Source of the DNA: Micromonospora orduensis
Lineage (GTDB): Bacteria > Actinomycetota > Actinomycetes > Mycobacteriales > Micromonosporaceae
Assembly (NCBI RefSeq): GCF_006228125.1
Contig: NZ_VDFY01000100.1
Coordinates: 1-33,821 of the forward strand
Length of the DNA: 33,821 nucleotides
Direction: 5' to 3'
The translations under genes and the position numbers were made by a program. Every line of letters starts with the position of its first letter. The stretch's first letter is position 1. The notes beneath the pieces were generated by a model. The model was not told the DNA's origin, searched no databases, and was given only the letters and a program-made list of their open reading frames with translations. Below are positions 7,930-16,176 of the stretch, piece by piece.

Positions 7930-8409
7930 ATGGAGCACACATCGCCGTCGAGCTCCGCTCAACCCGCGGCCAGCGAGCGGTTCCGGTGGGAACTGCGCAA
8001 CTGCCGCCTCCGACGGGGCCTGACCCAGCGGGCGCTGGCGGATCTGGTGCGGTTCAGCCGGGAGACGGTCGCGGCGGTGGAGTCGGGTCGCCGGTTCGGC
8101 AGCCACGAGTTCGCGGTGCGCTGCGACGACGTACTCGACACCAACGGCCTGCTGGCGGCGCTGTGGCCGCAGGTCGCCGCCGAACAGCTGGCGGCCGACG
8201 GTCGCCGCGGTCCGCGATCCTCCGAACCCGCACGCCCGGACCTCCCGGTCGCACGTCAGCGCGGTCGGCGTGACGCCAGCGACCCGGGTGCGGTGGTGGA
8301 CGCCATCGACGAGCTGCGCGAGCTGATCGGCCAGGTCCTCAACGGCCAACCCGAACCGGACGACCGCGAGCGCGACGCGCCGACCGGACCCCGCAGCGAC
8401 CAGCGCTGA
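7930..8409 (+). CDS. XRE-type helix-turn-helix regulator
   Basis: A 159-residue protein with an N-terminal XRE/Cro-like helix-turn-helix (about residues 18-75: ELRNCRLRRGLTQRALAD, then FSRETVAAVESGRR), followed by a charged linker and a helical tail (DAIDELRELIGQVL, about 120-135) that may dimerise or bind a ligand. It is too short for the usual XRE sensor domain seen next to DUF397 genes. The ATG at 7930 is chosen because AAGGTGAG (7919-7926) precedes it and because upstream codons lose the coding bias. It sits between the P450 gene and the sensor-kinase operon, and could control either one (inference). The 255-bp gap before it holds no gene. Confidence 0.8.
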   Translation: MEHTSPSSSAQPAASERFRWELRNCRLRRGLTQRALADLVRFSRETVAAVESGRRFGSHEFAVRCDDVLDTNGLLAALWPQVAAEQLAADGRRGPRSSEPARPDLPVARQRGRRDASDPGAVVDAIDELRELIGQVLNGQPEPDDRERDAPTGPRSDQR

Positions 8410-8467
8410 CCTCGTGATCCCGTGACGCCGCGCGCTGTCACCGCTCGCTGACGCTGGGTACAGATGC

Positions 8468-8488
8468 TGGTACGGGCAGTTTGTACCA
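8468..8488. repeat. Inverted repeat in the leader of the kinase operon
   Basis: TGGTAC (8468-8473) and GTACCA (8483-8488) are perfect inverted arms separated by 9 bp, and a related GGGTAC lies at 8457-8462. The repeat sits about 100 bp upstream of the kinase start, in the promoter-sized gap after the XRE gene. It could be a binding site for that regulator. Alternatively it is chance, since each arm is only 6 bp. Confidence 0.35.
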
Positions 8489-8586
8489 CGGCCAGGTCTG
8501 GCCTACGAGCGCCGCTTCCGGCCGAATGGGACTTGCATTTGGCAAGGTGCGGATAGACCGTCATCGACGAGTCGTGGGAGTCAATC

Positions 8587-11052
8587 TTGGCGTCGAGCAC
8601 GAGGTCCCACGAGGCCCGACCCTACCCGACCCGCCGGCGCGGCTGGAAGATAGCCGGTCGGATGCGCCTCATCGTCGCGGCACCGCTCGTCGCCGTGATC
8701 GGCTTCGCCAGCCTCGCGCTGACCGAGAGCGCCCGCCAGACGGGCCGCGCCGCCGACCTGCGGATCCTGGCACAGGTCGGCGCCGAGGCCGGTGACCTGG
8801 CCTACCGTCTGCAACGCGAACGCATCGCCGCGGCCGACCTGCTCACCTACGCCGCGCCGGAACAGCAGGACGCGTTCGGAGTGGAGATGGCCGCCACCGA
8901 CGACGCCGCCGCCCGTTACCGCCGGCAACGTGACCTGCTGCCCGCCGCCGCCACCGCCAACCAGTCACTCCTGCGCCGCATCGACGCCGCCCTGGACGGC
9001 CTCGCCCCGCTGCGCACCCAGGTCCGCACCGCGGCGCACGCCTCGGTGTCGGCGATGACCTTCAGCTACCGCATCGCGATCGCCGACCTGATCAACCTTC
9101 GGGAGAACGTCTCGCACGGCGTGGTCAACGCCCAACTCGCCGACGGGATCCGGGCCTCGGCGGCGCTGTCGAAGACGGCCGAGGCGATCGGCCAGCAGCA
9201 GGTCGCCGTGCTCCGCGCGGTCGTGGCGGGCGAACTCACCCCGGCCATGCAGCAGGACATCACCGCGGCCCGGACGAGCTACACCGAGTCGAGCCTGTCG
9301 TTCCTGGCCCTGGCCCCACCGGACTGGAGCACCTGGTGGGAGCAGGCCGGCACCGGCAAGGAGGCGCTCGCGCTGCAACGGATGCAGGACGACGTGTCCC
9401 GAGCACAACCCGGGACACCACTGCGGCTGGCGACCGCGGCCTGGGTGTCCACCACGCAGGCCCGTGCCGCCCGCCTGTCCGACCTGCGGGCACGCGTCGA
9501 CGCCGCGGTGCTCGACGACGTCCGGGCCGCGCACGCCGACCAGCGCCGCCGGGCCGTGGCAGAAGCGGTAGGCGTCCTCCTGGCCCTGGTGCTGACCGCG
9601 CTGGTGACCTGGGCAGTCGCCCGGCAGATCACCAGGCGACTGCGCCGCCTGCGGGACGCCGCCAACGCTGTCGCATTCCAACAGCTCCCCGCCGTGGTGG
9701 CCCAGCTCCAACAGCCGGGCAGCGCCGCCGTCGACCCGGACGAGCTGGCCCGCCAGCAGTCCACCGCAGCGCTCGACGCGTCCAGCGACGACGAGATCGG
9801 CGAGCTGGGCCAGGCGTTCAGCGCCGTGCACCGGGCCGCCGTCCGGACCGCCGCCGGACAGGCCGTGATGCGCGCCAACACCGCCGACATCTTCATCCAC
9901 CTGAGCCGCCGCGAACAGCGACTCGTCGACGCCGTCCTGGCCCAGGTCGACCTGGTCGAACGGGACGAGACCGATCCCGACCGGCTGCACCAGCTGTACA
10001 CACTGGACAATCTGGCGACCCGGATGGGACGGATCAACGCCAGCCTGCTGGTGCTCGGCGGCGTCGGTGTCGGCCGCGTACGACAGCATGACGTCCCACT
10101 GCAACAGGTGCTCCAGGCGGCGCTGTCGCAGATCGAGCACTACGCCCGGATCCGGCTCGGCATGATCGACGGCGACGTCGCCGTGGCGGCCAAGACCGTC
10201 GACGAGGTCGTACACCTGCTCGCCGAACTCATGGACAACGCGACGACGTACTCGCCGCCGGGAAGCGAGACCTGGGTGAGCGGCCGGAGCCTGGGCGACC
10301 GCGTCATCATCCAGATCAGCGACGAGGGTGTCGGGCTGTCCCCGCAGCGGATGGAACAGCTCAACGAGCTGCTGGCCCACCCACCGGCCATCGACGTCGC
10401 CGCCGTACGGGCGATGGGGCTCGTCGTCGTCGGTCACCTCGCTGCCCGGTTGGGCGCCACCGTCCAACTGCGGCGCGGCCCCCGGCGGGGCATCCTCGCC
10501 GAGGCGACACTGCCCGCCGCGATGATCCGATCCCTGCCTCCGGAGGAGTACCTGCTCGCCCCCGGTCGCCTGTCCCGGCGTGCGGCCCGGACCGCCGGCC
10601 CTCCACCGCCGTACCAGCCGCGCCCCGAACCCACCGCCGGACGCCCACCGGCCGAACGGACCCTGCCCGCGGCGCCGGTGTTCCGACCGACTCCCCCGCC
10701 CCCGGACCGGGGGGACGCGCCCACCGAGGAGCTGCTCATCTTCGAACAGGTCAACCACTGGTTCCACGCCGATGTCGTCGACGGGCAGGACGGGCGGGAA
10801 TGGGCCGGTCCGGCCGACGACGCCTGGCGCACCGCGGCCCGCGCGCACGCTCCGGAGGTCGCCACGACCACCACGTCCGGCCTGCCCAAGCGGCAGCCAC
10901 AGCGGCATCTCGTGCCCGGTGGCGTGACGGTGCCGCAGCAGCAGCAACGGTCGGAGTACCGCGACCCGGCCCAGGTGGCCACGGCGATGGCCGCGTACGC
11001 CCGGGGCGTGGCGACCCGACGGCGCACCCCGGTCAATCTCGGCAACAACTGA
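8587..11052 (+). CDS. CvnA-like membrane sensor histidine-kinase-type ATPase (nitrate/nitrite-sensor type)
   Basis: An 821-residue membrane signalling protein. Layout: transmembrane helix 1 (about 27-46), an extracytoplasmic helical sensor domain of the nitrate/nitrite-sensing type (about 50-320), transmembrane helix 2 (about 327-347), a HAMP-like linker (to about 420), a dimerisation helix pair (about 435-490), an HATPase_c domain (about 515-655) and a Pro-rich disordered tail. ATPase motifs are intact: N-box with Asn551 ([12 protein letters not shown]), G1 Asp579 (DEGVGLS) and G2 ([13 protein letters not shown]). At the site where CvnA proteins, as I recall them, read LDHLATRMRR, this one reads [10 protein letters not shown], so Asn475 replaces the presumed phospho-acceptor. 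The start is a TTG at 8587 with GGGAG six bases upstream; ATG 8662 is the alternative but would cut into the first membrane helix. First gene of the likely 8587-16980 operon. Confidence 0.85.
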   Translation: MASSTRSHEARPYPTRRRGWKIAGRMRLIVAAPLVAVIGFASLALTESARQTGRAADLRILAQVGAEAGDLAYRLQRERIAAADLLTYAAPEQQDAFGVEMAATDDAAARYRRQRDLLPAAATANQSLLRRIDAALDGLAPLRTQVRTAAHASVSAMTFSYRIAIADLINLRENVSHGVVNAQLADGIRASAALSKTAEAIGQQQVAVLRAVVAGELTPAMQQDITAARTSYTESSLSFLALAPPDWSTWWEQAGTGKEALALQRMQDDVSRAQPGTPLRLATAAWVSTTQARAARLSDLRARVDAAVLDDVRAAHADQRRRAVAEAVGVLLALVLTALVTWAVARQITRRLRRLRDAANAVAFQQLPAVVAQLQQPGSAAVDPDELARQQSTAALDASSDDEIGELGQAFSAVHRAAVRTAAGQAVMRANTADIFIHLSRREQRLVDAVLAQVDLVERDETDPDRLHQLYTLDNLATRMGRINASLLVLGGVGVGRVRQHDVPLQQVLQAALSQIEHYARIRLGMIDGDVAVAAKTVDEVVHLLAELMDNATTYSPPGSETWVSGRSLGDRVIIQISDEGVGLSPQRMEQLNELLAHPPAIDVAAVRAMGLVVVGHLAARLGATVQLRRGPRRGILAEATLPAAMIRSLPPEEYLLAPGRLSRRAARTAGPPPPYQPRPEPTAGRPPAERTLPAAPVFRPTPPPPDRGDAPTEELLIFEQVNHWFHADVVDGQDGREWAGPADDAWRTAARAHAPEVATTTTSGLPKRQPQRHLVPGGVTVPQQQQRSEYRDPAQVATAMAAYARGVATRRRTPVNLGNN

Positions 11053-11068
11053 CGCGACAGGAGAGCAC

Positions 11069-11473
11069 GTGACCGACCAACAGGATCTCGGCTGGCTGCT
11101 GGACAACTTCGCCGCGCGCGCGACCGAGGTCAGCCATGCGATCGCGATCTCCAGCGACGGCCTGATGGTCGCCGCCACCCGCGACCTGCCACCGGACCGG
11201 GCCGACCAGCTCGCCGCGACCGGCAGCGGTCTGGTCAGCCTGCTGCGCGGCGCCGCGGCGTTCTTCGACGCCGGCGCGGTGATCTCCAACGTCACGCAGC
11301 TCGAGGGCGGCTTCATGTTCTCGATGGCCTTCAACGACGGCGCCTCGTTGCTGGTGCTCGCCGCGCCCGAGTGCGACGTGGGCAAGGTGTCGTACGAGAT
11401 GACCGAGCTGGCCAACCGCATCGGGGACACCCTGACCCCCGCGGCCCGCGCGGCTCTCGCCCGCAGCCGCTGA
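11069..11473 (+). CDS. Roadblock/LC7 (CvnB-like) protein
   Basis: A 134-residue single-domain protein of the roadblock/LC7 fold (strand-helix pattern from AIAISSDGLMVAAT through FMFSMAFNDGASLLVLAAP to the C-terminal helix). In conservons this component (CvnB) binds the sensor kinase and, with the DUF742 protein, helps control a small GTPase. The GTG start follows AGGAGAG and lies 16 bp after the kinase stop, so the two are co-translated neighbours as in conservons. The expected next genes, DUF742 and a Ras-like GTPase, are absent, and the substrate-binding protein of an importer follows after 52 bp. It probably acts as an adaptor on the cytosolic face of the membrane. Confidence 0.9.
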   Translation: MTDQQDLGWLLDNFAARATEVSHAIAISSDGLMVAATRDLPPDRADQLAATGSGLVSLLRGAAAFFDAGAVISNVTQLEGGFMFSMAFNDGASLLVLAAPECDVGKVSYEMTELANRIGDTLTPAARAALARSR

Positions 11474-11525
11474 CCACCCCGGCGCCCCCACGCCGGAGAC
11501 CCTTCCCCTTCCCCTGGAGTAGGAC

Positions 11526-12719
11526 ATGCCTCTCACCACCCCCTGGCACAGCCGTGCCCTCACCGCCGCGCTGCTCGCGACCGTGCTGACCGCCAGCTCG
11601 GCCTGCGGTGACGACGCGACAGGCACGAGCGCCGGCGGATCGATAAAGATCGGACTGCTCGCATCGCTGTCCGGGACGTACCAGGCAGTCGGTACGGAGA
11701 TCCGCGACGGCTTCCAGCTCTACCTGGACACCCACGACGGCAAGCTCGGCGGTCGACAGGTCGACCTCGTCGTCGCGGACGAGGGCAACGGCGCCCAGAC
11801 CGCCGTGCCGGCGGCGACCAAGCTGCTCAAGCAGGACCGGGTGTCCGCGCTCACCGGCATCGTCGGCGGTGGCTCCGTCGCCGGGGTCACCCCCCTGCTC
11901 AACGAGACCAAGGTGCCCCTCGTCGGCTCCAACGGCCGGCCGGAACTCAAGGACGTCTCCCGGGTCTGGCACACCTCGTACCTCTCCGACGAACCCGGGG
12001 CGGCCATCGCCCAGCACGTTCGGGACAACGTGAAGGGTTCCGTGTACGCCATCGGGCCGGACTACCAGGGCGGCTGGGACGAGCTGCGCGGCTTCACCGA
12101 CGCCTTCACCAAGATCGGCGGGAAGCTCGCCAACGCGGACGGCAAGACCACCTTCACCCCGTTCCCGGCCACCACCAACTTCACCCCGTACTTCGCCCGG
12201 ATCAAGGCCTCGGGCGCGGCCGCCGTCTACACGTTCTACGCCGGCAGCGCCGCCGTCGACTTCGTCAAGCAGTACGCGCAGTCCGAGATCAAGGACGTCC
12301 CGCTGTACGCGGCCGGCTTCCTCACCGAGGGCGGTGTGCTCAACGCGCAGGGCGAGGCGGCCCGGGACATCTACTCGGTGCTCAACTACTCGCCGGACCT
12401 CGACAACGCGGAGAACCGCGCCTTCGTGGCAGCGTGGAAGGCCAAGCACGACGGTTCCCCGACCACGTACGCGCTCGCCTCGTACGACGCGGCGGCGGTG
12501 TTGGACCGGGCGATCGGCGCCGCCGGCAGCGACCCGACTCCGGAGGCCATCAACGCGGCCATCGCGCAGCTCGGTCAGATCGCCAGCCCGCGCGGCACCT
12601 GGCAGTTCTCCACCACCACGCACTCACCTGTGCAGAAGTGGTACCTGCGCCAGGTCCGTCAGGACGGGCGGGCGCTGTCCAACACCGTCGTGGGTGACCT
12701 CGCGACCGTCGGCCGGTGA
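11526..12719 (+). CDS. ABC transporter substrate-binding lipoprotein, branched-chain amino acid type
   Basis: A 397-residue extracellular solute receptor with the type 1 periplasmic-binding fold of the Leu/Ile/Val family (LivK-like). It starts with a short basic-hydrophobic signal and a permissive lipobox ending at Cys27 (SSAC), so it should be lipid-anchored on the outer face of the membrane. The family signature is visible (KIGLLASLSGTYQAVG near residues 42-57, then RDGFQLYLD and the GG.V..LVVADEG block). The family covers branched-chain amino acids, amides, urea and aromatic acids, so the ligand is open. GGAGTAGG precedes the ATG. The gene overlaps the first permease gene by 4 bp. Confidence 0.9.
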   Translation: MPLTTPWHSRALTAALLATVLTASSACGDDATGTSAGGSIKIGLLASLSGTYQAVGTEIRDGFQLYLDTHDGKLGGRQVDLVVADEGNGAQTAVPAATKLLKQDRVSALTGIVGGGSVAGVTPLLNETKVPLVGSNGRPELKDVSRVWHTSYLSDEPGAAIAQHVRDNVKGSVYAIGPDYQGGWDELRGFTDAFTKIGGKLANADGKTTFTPFPATTNFTPYFARIKASGAAAVYTFYAGSAAVDFVKQYAQSEIKDVPLYAAGFLTEGGVLNAQGEAARDIYSVLNYSPDLDNAENRAFVAAWKAKHDGSPTTYALASYDAAAVLDRAIGAAGSDPTPEAINAAIAQLGQIASPRGTWQFSTTTHSPVQKWYLRQVRQDGRALSNTVVGDLATVGR

Positions 12720-13612
12720 TCATGGTGGCGGCCGGCCCGAACCGGATCGACCCGTACCTGATCCCAGCGCTGGACGGGGTCGCCTACGGGCTGCTCGTCT
12801 TCGTCGCCGCCTCGGGTCTGGTCTTCTGTTTCGGCGTCGCCAACATCCTCAACCTGGCGCACGGGATGCTCTACGCGATCGGTGGGTACACCGCGGCGGC
12901 GCTGCTCGACGGCGGCTGGGCGAGCCTGGCGCTGGCGCTGGCGGTCGGTGTGCTCGCCGCCGCCGCGGCGGGCGTGCTGCTGGCCGGACTGCTCACACCG
13001 GTCGCCACCGGCAACCACCTGACCCAGGCGCTGCTGACCTTCGGGGTGGCTCTGGCCGGCGGCAGCCTGCTCGTCGCCGGCTTCGGACCCGACGATCCGC
13101 GGGTCCGGGTGCCGGCCGCGCTGGACGGGTCGGTGGTGGTCGCCGGCCACCGGTACGCCGCGTACCGGCTCGTCTTCATCGTGGTCGCGGCGGTGATCTC
13201 CGCCGCGCTCTACCTCGTGGTGCGGCGTACCCGGGCCGGGATGCTCGTCCGGGCGGCCGTCGACGACCCGGAGATGGTCGCCTGCATGGGTGTGAGTCCC
13301 ACCCGGATCCGTGCCGGTGTGCTCGCCGCCGCCGGCGCGTTGGCCGGCGCGGCCGGCGTCCTGGGCGCGCCGATCATCGGCCCCGGCACGGACACCGCCG
13401 ACACAGTGCTGCTGCTGTCCCTGGTGGTCGTGGTCCTCGGTGGTCTCGGGTCGATGGCGGGCACGCTGCTGGCCGCGCTCGCGATCGGCGAGATCCAGAC
13501 GTTGGGGGTGGCGTTGCTGCCGTCCGCCGCGCCGTTCCTGCTGTTCGCCGCCATGGCGGCGGTGCTGGCCGTGCGGGCACGTGGCCTGGCCACCAGGTGG
13601 AGGACGACGTGA
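12716..13612 (+). CDS. ABC transporter permease, LivH type
   Basis: A 298-residue integral membrane protein of the LivH family with about eight hydrophobic segments. Typical features are the early GLLVFVAASGLVFCFGVANI segment, followed by NLAHGMLYAIGGY, and a late GLGSMAGTLLAALAIGEIQT segment. The GTG at 12716 overlaps the binding-protein stop as GTGA, which implies translational coupling; an ATG at 12722 is the alternative. It would form a heterodimeric channel with the LivM-type protein that follows. Confidence 0.9.
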   Translation: MIMVAAGPNRIDPYLIPALDGVAYGLLVFVAASGLVFCFGVANILNLAHGMLYAIGGYTAAALLDGGWASLALALAVGVLAAAAAGVLLAGLLTPVATGNHLTQALLTFGVALAGGSLLVAGFGPDDPRVRVPAALDGSVVVAGHRYAAYRLVFIVVAAVISAALYLVVRRTRAGMLVRAAVDDPEMVACMGVSPTRIRAGVLAAAGALAGAAGVLGAPIIGPGTDTADTVLLLSLVVVVLGGLGSMAGTLLAALAIGEIQTLGVALLPSAAPFLLFAAMAAVLAVRARGLATRWRTT

Positions 13613-14631
13613 GGAACGAGGTGATCCGGTGGGGCCGCGGCGGCGTCGCGGCGCTCGTCCTGGTGGGCCTGGTCGTGGCGCCCTGGGTGGTCGACGACTA
13701 CACCACGGCGATCCTGGCCCGGACGCTGGCGCTGGCCCTGGTCGGGGTGAGCGTGGCACTGCTCACCGGCGTCGCGGGCATGCCGACCCTCGGCCAGACC
13801 GCGCCGTACGCGGCGGGCGCCTACGCCTGCGCGGTGCTCGGTAGCCGGATCTCCGACGTCGGCGTCGTACAGGTGGCGGTCGCGGCGGGTGCCGGGGCGG
13901 CGCTGGCCGCGCTGACGGTGCCGCTCGTCGTCCACGCCCGGGGGGTGATCGTCCTGATGATCACGTTGGCGGTCGGTGAACTCGTCGTGACCGTCCTCGG
14001 CCGGTGGCGGTCGGTGACCGGTGGCACGGACGGGCTGGCCGGCATCCCGGCGGTCCGCCCGTTCTGGGGCCTGCCGGTGCTCGCCACCGATCAGGCGCGT
14101 TACCTGTACACGCTGGTCGTCGCGGCCACGCTTGTCGGCGCGGTGCTGTTGCTGCTGCGTACCAGAGCCGGGCTGCTGCTGCGCGCCGGCCGCGACGACG
14201 AGACGCGGCTGCGGGCCAGCGGGCACCGGGTGCCCCTCCTGGTGTCCGGCGCGCACGTCGCCGCCGGAGCGATCGCCGGTGCCGCCGGCTCGCTGCTCGT
14301 CGTCGCCCAGCAGTACATCTCCCCCGCCGACTTCGGCTTCGACACGTCCGCGCTGCTGCTGCTCGGGGTCGTCATCGGTGGCACCGCCTCGGTCGGCGGC
14401 GCCCTGGTGGGCGCGGCGCTCGTCATCGCCGCCCGGGACTGGCTGTTCGGGGTGCTGCCCGGCCACGCGCCGCTGGTGCTGGGGGCGCTGTTCGTGGCGA
14501 CGGTCTACCTGCTGCCCTCCGGCGTCGACCGGGCACGGCTCAGACCGCGCCCGACGGACGTCCCGCCGGTCCACCCGGACCGGCCGGCCGTGCGCGAGCA
14601 CGCTGGGGCAGCACCGGAGTTACGCACATGA
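13609..14631 (+). CDS. ABC transporter permease, LivM type
   Basis: A 340-residue membrane protein of the LivM family. It carries the characteristic GQTAPYAAGAYACAVLG segment near residues 64-80, an internal RSVTGGTDGLAGIP loop and a C-terminal cytoplasmic tail. The frame stays open far upstream, across the LivH gene, but that is only codon-bias shadow. GTG 13609 is the start, because it overlaps the LivH stop as GTGA and has GGAGG at 13598-13602. The gene overlaps the next by ATGA. The tail after the last helix (about residue 300) is Pro/Arg-rich and probably flexible. Confidence 0.88.
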   Translation: MRNEVIRWGRGGVAALVLVGLVVAPWVVDDYTTAILARTLALALVGVSVALLTGVAGMPTLGQTAPYAAGAYACAVLGSRISDVGVVQVAVAAGAGAALAALTVPLVVHARGVIVLMITLAVGELVVTVLGRWRSVTGGTDGLAGIPAVRPFWGLPVLATDQARYLYTLVVAATLVGAVLLLLRTRAGLLLRAGRDDETRLRASGHRVPLLVSGAHVAAGAIAGAAGSLLVVAQQYISPADFGFDTSALLLLGVVIGGTASVGGALVGAALVIAARDWLFGVLPGHAPLVLGALFVATVYLLPSGVDRARLRPRPTDVPPVHPDRPAVREHAGAAPELRT

Positions 14632-15371
14632 CCCCGCTACTCGACGCCCGGGACGTCCAGGTGCGCTACGGCTCGCTCGCCGCGCTCGCCGGCGTCGACC
14701 TGTCCATCCACGACGGCCAGCGGCACGCGCTGATCGGCCCCAACGGAGCCGGCAAGACGACCCTTCTCAACGTGATCGCGGGCGCCACGAGGCCGCAGCG
14801 CGGCACTGTGGTGTTCGGCGGACGGGACGTCGGCCGGCTCGGCCCGGCGGCACGGGCCCGACGGGGCATCAACCGGATACACCAGCGACCGGCGGTCTTC
14901 TCGACGCTCACCGCGACGGAGAACGTCGTGGTGGCCGCGCTGCCGCGGGTCATCCCACAGCGCAGGTGGCGGCCCGGCGGACGCCGGCGCGCCGCGCAAC
15001 ACCGGGCGGGTCCGCTGCTGGAGCAGATGGGCCTCGCCGACGTCGCATCGGTGCCCGCCGGGCACCTCGCACACGGGCAACGACGCCAGTTGGAGATCGC
15101 GATGGCCCTTGCCGGTCGCCCCCGCCTGCTGCTGCTCGACGAACCGGCGGCCGGGCTGTCCGCCACCGAGGTCGGCCGGCTGGTCGAGCTGCTGCGGGCG
15201 CTGCCCCGCGCGGTCGCCGTGCTGCTCGTCGAACACCGACTGGACCTGGTGTACGCCCTCGCCGACACGGTCACCGTGCTCCGCGACGGCCAGCGGTTGG
15301 CCGCCGGTACACCTGACGAGATCCGTACCTCGCCGCTGGTGCGGCAGGCCTACGCCGACGGGGTGGCCTGA
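14628..15371 (+). CDS. ABC transporter ATP-binding protein, LivG type
   Basis: A 247-residue ATPase with Walker A GPNGAGKTT (about residues 38-46), a Q-loop region with the Liv-type NRIHQRPAVF, a degenerate signature (LAHGQRRQLE in place of LSGGQ) and Walker B LLLLDEPAAGL. The ATG overlaps the preceding stop (ATGA). With the LivF-type ATPase that follows, it powers import through the LivH/LivM pair. The Ala in place of signature Ser is a little unusual, but the Gly-Gln core is kept. Confidence 0.9.
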   Translation: MTPLLDARDVQVRYGSLAALAGVDLSIHDGQRHALIGPNGAGKTTLLNVIAGATRPQRGTVVFGGRDVGRLGPAARARRGINRIHQRPAVFSTLTATENVVVAALPRVIPQRRWRPGGRRRAAQHRAGPLLEQMGLADVASVPAGHLAHGQRRQLEIAMALAGRPRLLLLDEPAAGLSATEVGRLVELLRALPRAVAVLLVEHRLDLVYALADTVTVLRDGQRLAAGTPDEIRTSPLVRQAYADGVA

Positions 15372-16144
15372 TGCTGAGTGTGGACCGCCTGTGCGCCGGC
15401 TACGCCGGGGGGATCGTGTTGCACGAGGTCAGCCTGCGGGTACGCCCCGGCAGCATCCAGGCCGTGGTGGGACGCAACGGCGCGGGCAAGAGCACGCTCG
15501 TGCACACGATCGCCGGGCTGGTGCGTGCCTCCAGTGGTCGCATCGAAATCGGCGGCGTACACGTGGCGGGCCGGCAACCGCACCGCATCGCCCAGTCCGG
15601 GGTGGGTCTCGTGCCACAGGGCCGGCGGGTCTTCTCCCGGTTGACCGTGGCCGAACACCTGGTCCTGGCGGCCGCGCCGTGGCGGGCCGCCACCCCGGGC
15701 GGCGAGGGCTGGACGGTGGCTCGGATCCTGGAACTGCTGCCGAGGCTTGCCGAACGGCTGCGGCACCGCGGCTGCGAGCTGTCCGGCGGCGAGCAGCAGA
15801 TGCTGGCGATAGCGCGCGCACTCCTGGGCCAACCCCGGGTGCTGCTGCTCGACGAACCGTGTGAGGGTCTCTCCCCCGACCTCGCGGCGCGCGTCCGTGA
15901 GCTCATCGGCGCCCTCGCCGCCGACGGTCTGACCGTGCTGCTCGTGGAGCAGCAGCTCCAGCACGCGATCGAGGTCGCGGACCGGGTGGCGGTCCTGGAG
16001 TACGGCCGGGTGGTCTACGACCGACCGACTGCCGAGGCCCGCGTCGATCCGACCCCGGTGGCGGCGATGTTGAGCGTCACCGCTGCCGTCGCGCCGCCCC
16101 CGGCCAACCGGCCCGCCCCCCGGCTCTGGGCCGACACCCCGTAG
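15371..16144 (+). CDS. ABC transporter ATP-binding protein, LivF type
   Basis: A 257-residue ATPase with Walker A GRNGAGKST, Q-loop context GLVPQGRRVFSRLTVAEHL (a LivF hallmark), canonical signature LSGGEQQMLAIARAL and Walker B VLLLDEPCEGLSP. Start and preceding stop share one base (TGATG). About 30 residues after the core domain are Pro/Ala-rich and poorly defined. It completes a full five-gene branched-chain-amino-acid-type importer. Confidence 0.92.
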   Translation: MLSVDRLCAGYAGGIVLHEVSLRVRPGSIQAVVGRNGAGKSTLVHTIAGLVRASSGRIEIGGVHVAGRQPHRIAQSGVGLVPQGRRVFSRLTVAEHLVLAAAPWRAATPGGEGWTVARILELLPRLAERLRHRGCELSGGEQQMLAIARALLGQPRVLLLDEPCEGLSPDLAARVRELIGALAADGLTVLLVEQQLQHAIEVADRVAVLEYGRVVYDRPTAEARVDPTPVAAMLSVTAAVAPPPANRPAPRLWADTP

Positions 16145-16176
16145 TCACCCGAACCTTCCCGAAGAGGTAGACACCC

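Noticed and set aside
8965..11430. A very long minus-strand open frame antisense to the kinase gene
   Set aside because: Codon-bias shadow: the plus strand has recognisable HATPase and sensor domains, while the minus product has no domain and no ribosome binding site.
8587..11473. Calling the kinase and roadblock genes a standard conservon (cvnA-cvnB)
   Set aside because: DUF742 and GTPase genes are absent and the kinase lacks the expected His, so the symbols would mislead.
12334..13608. Upstream in-frame extension of the LivM-type permease to about 765 residues
   Set aside because: It would overlap the binding-protein and LivH genes, and is Arg/Pro-rich noise; GTG 13609 has a ribosome binding site and the usual GTGA overlap.
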